Notes under the pieces: generated by a model | What the model saw: the letters and a program-made list of their open reading frames with translations, nothing else | Database searches by the model: none | Told to the model about the DNA's origin: nothing | Made by a program: the position numbers and the translations under genes | Source: Gammaproteobacteria bacterium | GTDB taxonomy: Bacteria > Pseudomonadota > Gammaproteobacteria > Steroidobacterales > Steroidobacteraceae | Assembly: GCA_003137095.1 (NCBI GenBank) | Contig: PLET01000120.1 | Coordinates: 17,181 to 65,563 of the forward strand | Direction of reading: 5' to 3' | DNA: 48,383 nt | In this document: in pieces, positions 18,036 to 25,673 of the stretch | Position numbering within the stretch: the stretch's first letter is position 1 | Layout: each line of letters begins with the position of its first letter

Positions 18036-19054
18036 ATTGGATTCCATTCGGCGTTGTCACTGCCACCGGCATATTGTCGATGAAATTGACCGGAGTCGTG
18101 CGGTACTTTGCCATTCGACGCAATTTGCTCGACGTTCCGAATTTGCGCAGTTCTCACACGTCGCCCACGCCCCGCGGAGGGGGGATCGCGATCGTGCTCT
18201 CGTTCTTTGCGTCCATTGCGACGCTGGCGGTATTTGAAGACGTGGAAACGAGACTCTTGATCACGGTTCTAATGGGCGGCGGCGCGATGGCCTTTATCGG
18301 CTTTATCGACGACCACCGATCCCTGCGGGCCAGTGTACGCCTTGGCGTACACTTGGCGGCCGCTATTTGTGCGGTGATCCTGCTCGGCGGCATTCCCGAG
18401 AGGGCACTGGAGCATTGGGGGCTGCATGGAGCGTTGATAGGCGGCGTGATGGGCGTGTTGGCGTTGGTTTGGGCGTCCAACCTGTTCAATTTCATGGATG
18501 GGATAGACGGGATTGCAGGCAGCGAGGCGGTCTTTGTGACCGCCGCCGGTGCCTGGTTAAACTGGTGCCGCGGGGGTGATGCGGGTTTGACGGCAGCGAT
18601 GCTGTGCATCGCCGCGGCGAGTCTGGGCTTTTTGAGGTGGAATTGGCCGCCCGCGGAAATATTCATGGGTGATGTCGGCAGCGGTTTCCTAGGATTCATC
18701 GTGGCGGTTCTGAGTCTGGCGGCGAGTCAACGCGGCCCACTCCCCTTCGAAGTCTGGGGCATACTGGGTGGCGTATTTGTGGTTGACGCAACGATTACCC
18801 TGCTCAGACGATTTGTGCGAGGCGATCGATGGTACGAGGCACATAGTACACATGCGTACCAGCGATTGGCTCGCCGCTGGCAAGCGCATCTGCCGGTCAC
18901 CCTGCTGGTGTCCGCGATCAACCTGTTCTGGCTGCTACCCTGGGCATGGGTCGCTGCAAGCACGCCGCTTTACGCACGCTACTGCCTGGCGGGGGCCTTG
19001 ACTCCGCTCATAGCTCTAATTTTTTTCCCTTCGGCGGCCGAAGAAAAGGCATGA
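18032..19054 (+). CDS. wbpL: Undecaprenyl-phosphate glycosyl-1-phosphate transferase (WecA/WbpL family)
   Basis: Polytopic inner-membrane enzyme that starts repeat-unit synthesis by moving a HexNAc-1-phosphate from UDP to undecaprenyl phosphate. Family motifs are all present: SSHTSPTPRGGG near residue 43, GFIDDHRSL (about 90-98), the FNFMDGIDGIAG loop (about 152-163), FMGDVGSGFLG (about 211-221) and the HSTHAYQRL histidine motif (about 272-280). About ten membrane spans alternate with these loops, and length (340) is normal. With the WbpM-like and WbpV-like genes it points to QuiNAc or FucNAc as the first sugar; GlcNAc cannot be excluded. It ends the tightly overlapping run that began with the FkbM gene. 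Confidence 0.9.
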   Translation: MNWIPFGVVTATGILSMKLTGVVRYFAIRRNLLDVPNLRSSHTSPTPRGGGIAIVLSFFASIATLAVFEDVETRLLITVLMGGGAMAFIGFIDDHRSLRASVRLGVHLAAAICAVILLGGIPERALEHWGLHGALIGGVMGVLALVWASNLFNFMDGIDGIAGSEAVFVTAAGAWLNWCRGGDAGLTAAMLCIAAASLGFLRWNWPPAEIFMGDVGSGFLGFIVAVLSLAASQRGPLPFEVWGILGGVFVVDATITLLRRFVRGDRWYEAHSTHAYQRLARRWQAHLPVTLLVSAINLFWLLPWAWVAASTPLYARYCLAGALTPLIALIFFPSAAEEKA

Positions 19055-19076
19055 CCGCGGCGGCGCCGAGCCCGTA

Positions 19077-19082
19077 TATAAT
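19077..19082 (+). promoter_or_regulatory. Candidate -10 box upstream of gmd-fcl
   Basis: TATAAT at 19077-19082 lies 85 bases before the gmd start, in the 113-base gap after wbpL. The only -35-like hexamer, ATGACC at 19051-19056, has a 20-base spacer, which is too long for a good sigma-70 promoter. A five-pair hairpin (GCCTG/CAGGC, 19084-19106) lies just downstream. Confidence 0.35.
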
Positions 19083-19167
19083 TGCCTGCAAAATGAATGG
19101 ACAGGCGGTGCTGTAATCCTGGTCAATGCCGCACCAACCGGACAAGCCCTCCCTATCGGAGATAGAA

Positions 19168-20256
19168 TTGACGAAAACGGCACTAATAACGGGGATCACG
19201 GGGCAGGATGGCGCCTATCTTACGGAATTCCTGCTCGCCAAGGGCTATTCCGTCCACGGAATCAAACGTCGCGCATCCTCGTTCAATACGGATCGCATCG
19301 ATCATCTGTACCAAGATCCTCACGAGAAAAATGTCCGACTTCGACTGCACTATGGCGATCTGACGGATTCGACCAACCTAATTCGAATCATTCAAGAAGT
19401 TCAACCTGATGAGATTTACAATCTCGCCGCGCAGAGTCATGTCGCCGTGTCATTCGAGACACCGGAGTACACGGCCAACTCCGATGCGGTGGGTACCTTG
19501 CGAGTACTGGAGGCTATCCGCATCCTCAGACTCGAGAAAAAAAGCCGTTTTTATCAAGCCTCTACCTCAGAGATGTACGGCAAAATACAAGAGAATCCTC
19601 AGCGAGAAACCACGCCATTTTATCCACGCTCGCCGTACGGGGCCGCCAAGGTTTATGCGCATTGGATCACGGTCAATTACCGAGAGGCGTACGGATTGTT
19701 CGCCTGCAGCGGTATTTTATTCAATCACGAATCTCCAATGCGCGGCGAGACTTTTGTTTCGCGCAAAATCACTCGCGGGTTATCACGCATACGTGTCGGA
19801 TTACAGGATACCCTCCATCTGGGGAACCTTGATTCCCGCCGCGATTGGGGTCATGCGCGGGACTACGTGCGTGCGCAATGGCTCATGCTGCAGCAAGAAA
19901 CTGCTGACGATTTCGTCATTGCAACCGGCAAGCAACACTCTGTGCGCGATTTTGTTGTGACCGCCGGCTCGCTGCTCGATTTAAATATAGAGTGGCGAGG
20001 AGACGGCGTGGACGAAGTTGGCATTGATGCCAATACCGGTCGCACACTGGTTCGAGTAGACCCACGCTATTTCCGACCAACCGAGGTCGACACTCTCCTT
20101 GGCGACGCTAGTAAGGCCCGTGAGAAGCTTGGTTGGACCGCAGAAATCACATTCCGGCAATTGGTGGCCGAGATGGTCGAATCTGATTTGACTCTGGCAA
20201 AACGCGATGCGATGGTCGCCAAGGAAGGCTACAAGATTTATAGCCATCACGAGTAA
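19168..20256 (+). CDS. gmd: GDP-mannose 4,6-dehydratase
   Basis: Converts GDP-D-mannose to GDP-4-keto-6-deoxy-D-mannose, the first step to GDP-L-fucose. The protein opens [15 protein letters not shown], carries [16 protein letters not shown] near residue 31, STSEMYGK (about 132-139) and the active-site YGAAK (about Y156-K160), plus [16 protein letters not shown], all strongly conserved in Gmd. The start is TTG, seven bases after CGGAG, giving 362 residues; a 14-codon upstream extension to 19126 has no ribosome site. Substrate comes from manC at the left edge. fcl follows after six bases. Confidence 0.96.
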   Translation: MTKTALITGITGQDGAYLTEFLLAKGYSVHGIKRRASSFNTDRIDHLYQDPHEKNVRLRLHYGDLTDSTNLIRIIQEVQPDEIYNLAAQSHVAVSFETPEYTANSDAVGTLRVLEAIRILRLEKKSRFYQASTSEMYGKIQENPQRETTPFYPRSPYGAAKVYAHWITVNYREAYGLFACSGILFNHESPMRGETFVSRKITRGLSRIRVGLQDTLHLGNLDSRRDWGHARDYVRAQWLMLQQETADDFVIATGKQHSVRDFVVTAGSLLDLNIEWRGDGVDEVGIDANTGRTLVRVDPRYFRPTEVDTLLGDASKAREKLGWTAEITFRQLVAEMVESDLTLAKRDAMVAKEGYKIYSHHE

Positions 20257-20262
20257 GTTCAG

Positions 20263-21210
20263 TTGCAACTCAATCATGATTCAAAAATCTACGTAGCCGG
20301 ACATCGAGGACTGGTCGGTTCAGCCGTCGTGCGGGCACTACAGGCACGCGGCTATGGCGAACTCAAATTACGCACTCATCAAGAGTTAGATCTCACAGAT
20401 CAGGCCGAAGTGCGGACATTCTTTCAGCGTGAGCGCCCGGATGCCGTAATATTGGCGGCAGCACGGGTTGGCGGGATTCACGCCAACGATACTCAACCAG
20501 CGCGTTTTATGCGCGACAACCTATTGATTCAAGACAACGTGATTGATGCGGCGCATCGGTCCGGAGTTGGTAAATTCGTCTTTTTGGGATCAAGCTGCAT
20601 TTACCCCAAGTTCGCGCCTCAGCCCATCAAAGAAGAGTATCTGCTCACCGGACCGCTCGAAGCCACGAACGAATGGTACGCTGTCGCAAAGATCGCCGGG
20701 CTCAAAATGTGCCAGGCTTACCGTATCGAATTCGGCTTCAACGCGATTAGTTTGATGCCCACCAATCTTTATGGACCCGGCGATAATTTCAATCTGTTTA
20801 GTGCACACGTGCTGCCGGCTCTGATTCGCCGCTGCCACGAAGCGAAGGAACGCGGCGACCAACACCTGACCGTTTGGGGCACAGGGACACCACGTCGGGA
20901 ATTTCTGCATGTGGATGATTTGGCAGACGCAGTGGTATTTGCACTGGAGAATTATGACTCTGACCAGTTCATCAATGTTGGGTGCGGGGAAGATATCACG
21001 ATTCGGGAGCTGGCCGAGTTGGTAAGGTCAGCAGTTGGCTACAATGGTCACCTAATTTTTGATTCTACAAAACCGGATGGAACTCCGCGCAAATTGTTGG
21101 ACGTTTCACGGATAAGCGCGCTTGGTTGGCGGCCACGGATTACCCTAAAGATGGGCATCGAACGCACCTACGCCTGGTACCGCGAAAATGTCGCCGAGGC
21201 GCGCCTTTAG
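20263..21210 (+). CDS. fcl: GDP-L-fucose synthase (GDP-4-keto-6-deoxymannose 3,5-epimerase/4-reductase)
   Basis: Second enzyme of GDP-L-fucose synthesis. The 315-residue protein contains the GHRGLVGSAV nucleotide loop (about 13-22), SSCIYPKFAPQPIKE (about 108-122) and the catalytic YAVAK (about Y140-K144), all hallmarks of Fcl/WcaG. The start is TTG at 20263. It pairs with gmd and closes the plus-strand cassette, facing the convergent wzx gene 270 bases away. That gap holds only an inverted repeat. Confidence 0.95.
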   Translation: MQLNHDSKIYVAGHRGLVGSAVVRALQARGYGELKLRTHQELDLTDQAEVRTFFQRERPDAVILAAARVGGIHANDTQPARFMRDNLLIQDNVIDAAHRSGVGKFVFLGSSCIYPKFAPQPIKEEYLLTGPLEATNEWYAVAKIAGLKMCQAYRIEFGFNAISLMPTNLYGPGDNFNLFSAHVLPALIRRCHEAKERGDQHLTVWGTGTPRREFLHVDDLADAVVFALENYDSDQFINVGCGEDITIRELAELVRSAVGYNGHLIFDSTKPDGTPRKLLDVSRISALGWRPRITLKMGIERTYAWYRENVAEARL

Positions 21211-21369
21211 CGGCTCTCAATGCTAGGTCGGTTGGCCCACGGACACAGTGACCTGAGAGTTTGCCGTCTGGCCACCACCTAGATGTCATCGCCGGCGCGC
21301 AACGCGGGCGGGCTCTACGGGGATAACACAGTCCGCGGCAAAATCGCTACGTTCGACTCATGATCAGCC

Positions 21370-21393
21370 ATACGCCAATTTTTTTGGGCGTAT
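21370..21393. repeat. Inverted repeat between convergent fcl and wzx
   Basis: ATACGCC (21370-21376) and GGCGTAT (21387-21393) form a perfect seven-pair stem whose loop contains a run of seven T. It lies in the 270-base convergent gap, where a bidirectional terminator is expected, but the T-run is in the loop rather than after the stem. Nothing else in 21211-21480 looks functional. Confidence 0.3.
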
Positions 21394-21480
21394 ATCCCTC
21401 CGGCGCCCAAATCGTCTCGGTAGCCGACTGACGTCGAAAACTCGATCTTCCGGTTCTCGCTCCCACCATAATCCTACCGC

Positions 21481-22995
21481 TCAAAATCGCTGGCGTACCT
21501 GACTTATGCCTCCAGCCACCATTTCCTTCAGCTGGCTGCGCGCGTAAGGGGCTGCCAAGGCCGCCGCGATGGTCACGATTCCCGAGAAGCCGAGCAGCCA
21601 ACAAACATCCATGAGCCTGCTCACTTCCTTCGGCATGCACATGCGACAAATTATGGCAACGCAACCGGCTGCGATTAGCGGCAGTAGAATGTCCTCGGAA
21701 TACCATCGCCATTTCTCGGCAATCAATAATCGTCGATGCATGAAGAAAATATCAAAAACAAGATAGGCGGCGTTCAAACTCACCCATATCCAAGCGGCAC
21801 CTATCGCGCCGAATCGTGGCACCACAAAAAACAGCGCAGGCACAAATAGCGCGACGGCGACAATATTTATGTAGATCGTCAACGACGTCCATCCGTGTGC
21901 CAACTGCATTTGGTACGGCACTCCCATCAAGCCATTAAAAAGGGTTCCCAGCGTCAACACCTGCAGCAGCGGATAGACCTGCTGCGTCAAGTTTGCATTC
22001 TCTGTCCACAAAAAAAGCACATTATCTGAAAATACGATGAGAATCACGGCTGCGACGCCCATGACCACGGTGGCTAATTGCGCCGCCTGATGATATGCCC
22101 GTGCCAACGCCGACGACTCACACGTAGTTGCGAGTTGGGTAAACTTCGGAAAATACGCGGCACATATGGGGGCACTCAGCATGTAAAGTGCCCCGGTTAA
22201 TGCGCCAGCCAAGGTGTAATACGCGAAGACTTTCAGCGGAAGCAATCGGGACAGCAACACCTTGTCGATCTGCGTCAGTAGTAGCGCAAGGAGCGTAATC
22301 GCGGACACTCCCGCGGCGAAACGCCAGGTTCCCCTGAAGGCGAGGCTCGTAAACCTCCCCGGTCGAGGCGCTGCCGGCAGGAATCTGTAAGTGATGATTG
22401 CGAGCAGGGGCACCGTTAAAAAGGAGATCAGACCCTGCCACGCAAAGAAACCTTCTAATGTGGGTGAAACCCAGGCAAGAACCCCCACTGCACCAAGGCC
22501 ACGCGCCACGGCAATGCTCGAACCCACGAGACTTTCGATAACCTGAAGCTGTAATCCCACAAGACAGCTCACGTATATCGATTCAACGAAGCGGAATGCA
22601 GCCACCACACCCATTATTGTGAAAGACCTTTGGATCTCATGCACTGGTAGGCTGCTTTTAACCCAATCGGTCGCCAGCCAATGCGACGCGCACCATACTC
22701 CGAGCGCAATGGCAATCGCTACTGCCAATACGATGATTTCCACACTCCTGAGCAGATTCCGTATCGACTGCGAATCGTAGGCGCCTGCGCTAAACCTGGC
22801 CATCTCCCGGCTCAGTGTTGGCTTCATCCCCATATCCAACAGCGCCAGCATACTTTGCAAAATTGCGAATATGCCGATCAACCCGTATGCCTCGACTCCC
22901 AGATACTTGATGTAAAGGGGCACGAAGGCCACTCCCATCACGGCCTTGCAACCCTGCCCAAGGTAATTTGCCGCTACATTTTTTTTTAGGCTCAA
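21481..22995 (-). CDS. wzx: Wzx-type lipid-linked oligosaccharide flippase
   Basis: A 504-residue polytopic protein of the MOP/polysaccharide-transporter superfamily, with about 12-14 membrane segments. The N-terminus (SLKKNVAANYLGQG, then FVPLYIKYLGVEAYGLIG) is characteristic of this Wzx group. It would flip the undecaprenyl-linked repeat unit to the periplasm for Wzy. The start is a TTG with no Shine-Dalgarno; codons 3-6 form an A9 run on the coding strand, and an 11-base tandem duplication spans the start. It is the only gene here transcribed toward fcl. Confidence 0.9.
   Translation of the reverse strand: MSLKKNVAANYLGQGCKAVMGVAFVPLYIKYLGVEAYGLIGIFAILQSMLALLDMGMKPTLSREMARFSAGAYDSQSIRNLLRSVEIIVLAVAIAIALGVWCASHWLATDWVKSSLPVHEIQRSFTIMGVVAAFRFVESIYVSCLVGLQLQVIESLVGSSIAVARGLGAVGVLAWVSPTLEGFFAWQGLISFLTVPLLAIITYRFLPAAPRPGRFTSLAFRGTWRFAAGVSAITLLALLLTQIDKVLLSRLLPLKVFAYYTLAGALTGALYMLSAPICAAYFPKFTQLATTCESSALARAYHQAAQLATVVMGVAAVILIVFSDNVLFLWTENANLTQQVYPLLQVLTLGTLFNGLMGVPYQMQLAHGWTSLTIYINIVAVALFVPALFFVVPRFGAIGAAWIWVSLNAAYLVFDIFFMHRRLLIAEKWRWYSEDILLPLIAAGCVAIICRMCMPKEVSRLMDVCWLLGFSGIVTIAAALAAPYARSQLKEMVAGGISQVRQRF
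22979..22987 (-). repeat. A9 homopolymer within codons 3-6 of wzx
   Basis: Nine consecutive T on the plus strand (A on the coding strand) lie six bases after the start codon. Homopolymers of this length at gene starts are prone to slippage, which here would frameshift nearly the whole flippase. Confidence 0.8.
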
Positions 22996-23010
22996 GCGAG
23001 GCTCAAGCGA
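22989..23010. repeat. 11-base perfect tandem duplication over the wzx start
   Basis: The unit GGCTCAAGCGA occurs twice without gap (22989-22999 and 23000-23010). On the coding strand each copy carries a TTGAGCC. The downstream copy supplies the wzx start codon; initiation from the upstream copy would stop at its fifth codon. Confidence 0.85.
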
Positions 23011-23046
23011 TCACTCGCGACATGGGATCGAACCAAGCCCCAAGAA

Positions 23047-23787
23047 TCATCGGATCCGTTTCAGATATCCACCAGGTGCCACGCTGATCTGCAATTTGTG
23101 ATCGATCCTCTCGTCCACCAAAAATTCCGGGTGATCCTTCAGAAACTCCCTTACCGCAGTGCGCGGATTATTTCCCGGACCCCAGGGCCGGTCATCGAAC
23201 ATTTCGGCCGGCAATTGATCAACGATCGTGTCAAACACCACACAGTAACTCTCAATGGTCGTCAGCCCCGCGTAATGCTGCAGTTCCGCAAGTACGTGTT
23301 CATGTGTGTGATTGCTGTCCAGGCACACAAGGACACGCTCTTTCCCCACTGTGTACGCCCGAACTTTCTCCACGATCTCCGGGGCAACACTGGAGCCCTG
23401 GATCATCCTGATTCGTTTCGCCAGAGGATGTGCCTCGATGGCGGCCCGATTGTGTGATCGAATGTCGATGTCCACTCCCACAACCTGTGCATCCGCCGGA
23501 CCCCCGCAGATTGCATTCAGTTCCAACATCGATGCCGAAAATATAAGTGACCCCCCGTGCGCGATGCCGGTTTCCACGATGAGATCCGGCTGGACTTTCC
23601 AGAGCAATTCCTGCATCGCGACAATATCCTGTGGATATTGAATTATGGGCCTGCCCAACCAGGAAAAATTGTAGGAGTATCGCGACCCGATCGAAGCGCT
23701 CACAAATGCCGAAGCCTTGGCGCGAAGGTCGCCGTCTTTCTCGTTGGCAATTATCCGCTCTTCTATCTCCTTTTCAAACGCAGTCAT
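23047..23787 (-). CDS. CmcI/cephalosporin-hydroxylase family SAM methyltransferase
   Basis: A 246-residue protein of the CmcI-like family, which includes rhamnosyl O-methyltransferases. It has YNFSWLGRPIIQYPQDI (about 39-55), SAM motif LIVETGIAHGGSL (about 70-82) and the metal/acid segment CLDSNHTHEHVL (about 155-166), ending with a typical APGGYLKR tail. The ATG at 23787 is chosen because it precedes the conserved part and overlaps the upstream gene by 14 bases; a longer frame to 23853 lies inside that gene. A rhamnose or other 6-deoxyhexose O-methyltransferase is the best inference, since dTDP-rhamnose and GDP-fucose are both made here. Confidence 0.85.
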   Translation of the reverse strand: MTAFEKEIEERIIANEKDGDLRAKASAFVSASIGSRYSYNFSWLGRPIIQYPQDIVAMQELLWKVQPDLIVETGIAHGGSLIFSASMLELNAICGGPADAQVVGVDIDIRSHNRAAIEAHPLAKRIRMIQGSSVAPEIVEKVRAYTVGKERVLVCLDSNHTHEHVLAELQHYAGLTTIESYCVVFDTIVDQLPAEMFDDRPWGPGNNPRTAVREFLKDHPEFLVDERIDHKLQISVAPGGYLKRIR

Positions 23788-24859
23788 TGTCCACCGTGAA
23801 GTAATTGAATCGATCGCGGGTCGCGCATTTGATTTCCCCAAAATAGTTGCCATTCATCACGATGATATTTGCGCCGTCAGGCAGCATCTCCATCGCCTCC
23901 GCGGGCGAACGAACTTGCAATCCGGTTCCTGGAAGAAATTTTCCGTGTTTTGCCGGGTTTGCATCGACCACCATGTCCACCGCCGCGCCCGCTTGCTCCA
24001 TGAAGAGCGTGAATATAACGCCCTTCGAGGCACCCCCCCACACGGCTGAAGGCATGACATTGCCACTCATGAGTCTACGAGCGTGATTGGCCACAGTCGC
24101 CAGAAAATCGTCCGGAAACCGGAAGTCGTCGCATGCTGACCGACGTGGCGCGCGGATGCTGGCCAGATCGGCTATTACGTACAGGTATTGACCGTTAAAG
24201 ACGTGCCCAGCCTCGCTTATTACTTCAAACATGCGGTAGAAATCAGACAATCTGAAGTAATTCACATGTTCGTAGAAGATGTCGAACCACGCCCGGTGCT
24301 CACAGATCCAATCGAAGCACGGCACCTCGATGTAGACTTTCCCGCTACCCCCATTTGTGTCGCGGATTCTCGAAAGGAAGCCGACCGGATCTTGAATGTG
24401 TTCGAGAACATGCCGCAGAATGATGCCATCGGCACGCAATCCCACCCCGGGCGCAAAGTACTCTCTCATGATCGACGGATTGGATCCTTCGTACGAAGGA
24501 TCAAGACCGGTTATCCGGAAACCTCGCGACTGCATTTGCTCCAGAAAGTGCCCTTTGCCGCAGCCCACTTCGATCAGCGAATTGCTCCGGAAATGTCTGC
24601 CCATGATGGCGCAAATGTCATTCAGATGCTCCCGAAATACCGCGCTGACCGCCTGCTCGTTTTGATAATTGACGTCGTAAGTCATCAACTCCGGCTGGAA
24701 CGTATGGTTGAATATGAGTCCGGTATCTTGATCCATGATCAGGTTGACGTCGCCCCGGACGCAGCCTCTAGCCTCTTGAGAAGACTGGAACATTCGGTTT
24801 TGAAAGATGGGCAGGTTCCGGGCCGTATACAGTTGCGCCGGCCCGCCAGTCCCCCTCAC
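23774..24859 (-). CDS. Sugar C-methyltransferase-like SAM enzyme (TylC3/TcaB9-like) without zinc cysteines
   Basis: A 361-residue protein with SAM motif LIEVGCGKGHFLEQM (about 95-109), LRHVLEHIQDP and then FYEHVNYFRLSDF. The last is the EHxxYF active-site segment of deoxysugar C-3 methyltransferases. The C-terminal ~110 residues (VWGGASKGVIFTLF, VVDANPAKHGKFLPGT) match the Methyltransf_14 domain. The N-terminal zinc-binding domain of the family normally has four Cys; here only one Cys is visible in that region. The start is GTG overlapping the rfbF stop (GTGA); the frame open to 25042 lies inside rfbF. Coupling to rfbF suggests a CDP-linked keto sugar as substrate, but no CDP-glucose 4,6-dehydratase is in the window. 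Confidence 0.75.
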   Translation of the reverse strand: MRGTGGPAQLYTARNLPIFQNRMFQSSQEARGCVRGDVNLIMDQDTGLIFNHTFQPELMTYDVNYQNEQAVSAVFREHLNDICAIMGRHFRSNSLIEVGCGKGHFLEQMQSRGFRITGLDPSYEGSNPSIMREYFAPGVGLRADGIILRHVLEHIQDPVGFLSRIRDTNGGSGKVYIEVPCFDWICEHRAWFDIFYEHVNYFRLSDFYRMFEVISEAGHVFNGQYLYVIADLASIRAPRRSACDDFRFPDDFLATVANHARRLMSGNVMPSAVWGGASKGVIFTLFMEQAGAAVDMVVDANPAKHGKFLPGTGLQVRSPAEAMEMLPDGANIIVMNGNYFGEIKCATRDRFNYFTVDNDCV

Positions 24860-25626
24860 CAGATTTTCCACGGCGCTTGTCCGGAACTCCACAGCGACTC
24901 CAGGTGGTTCTTGTCCCGCAGCGTGTCCATCGGCTGCCAAAATCCCTTGTGCTCGAAAGACATCAATTGTCGTTTTAGCACCAACGAGGCAAGCGGCTCC
25001 ACTTCCCAGCTTGTCAAATCGCCGCCTATCAGCTCCAGGCACTTTGGGGACAGCACGAAAAAACCCCCGTTGATCAGGCCACCATCCCCGCGCGGTTTTT
25101 CAGTGAATCCGGTTACCTCGGCGCCATTCAGCTGTAGAGCACCATAACGACCGGGCGGCTGCACGGCAGTGACGGTAGCCCATCGACCATGGCTGCGGTG
25201 AAAGGCCAGCAGCGCCGATATATCGACATTCGACAGGCCATCGCCATAGGTGAAGCAGAACATCGAATCATCCTTGACATACGAGGCCACCCGTTTCAGG
25301 CGACCGCCTGTCAACGTCTCATCGCCGGTGTCCACCAACGTCACCTTCCAGGGTTCGGCCTTATGATGGTGCACTTTCATCTTGTTGTTGGCCATGTCTA
25401 TGGTGACATCGGACATATGCAGGAAATAATTGGCGAAATATTCCTTGATCAGATATCCCTTGTAACCGCAGCAGATCACAAAATCATCGACTCCGTGTGC
25501 GGAGTATTGTTTCATGATGTGCCATAGCAGTGGTTTGCCGCCGACCTCAATCATCGGTTTTGGCCTGAGGTGCGTTTCTTCGGAAATTCTGGTTCCGAGT
25601 CCGCCCGCAAGAATGACTGCTTTCAT
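24856..25626 (-). CDS. rfbF: Glucose-1-phosphate cytidylyltransferase
   Basis: Makes CDP-glucose from CTP and glucose-1-phosphate. The 256-residue sequence matches RfbF throughout: KAVILAGGLGTRISEETHLRPKP at the N-terminus, ICCGYKGYLIKEYF (about 51-64), FTYGDGLSNVD (about 124-134), FTEKP and the WQPMDTLRDK segment near the end. CDP-glucose normally goes to RfbG (CDP-glucose 4,6-dehydratase), which is absent from this window. Its partner here is the overlapping C-methyltransferase-like gene. Upstream, 47 bases separate it from an FkbM methyltransferase gene. Confidence 0.96.
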   Translation of the reverse strand: MKAVILAGGLGTRISEETHLRPKPMIEVGGKPLLWHIMKQYSAHGVDDFVICCGYKGYLIKEYFANYFLHMSDVTIDMANNKMKVHHHKAEPWKVTLVDTGDETLTGGRLKRVASYVKDDSMFCFTYGDGLSNVDISALLAFHRSHGRWATVTAVQPPGRYGALQLNGAEVTGFTEKPRGDGGLINGGFFVLSPKCLELIGGDLTSWEVEPLASLVLKRQLMSFEHKGFWQPMDTLRDKNHLESLWSSGQAPWKIW

Positions 25627-25673
25627 TTCATCAACGGGCTGTGGAAAGCATGTTTACGACTCTGAGGCCTATC

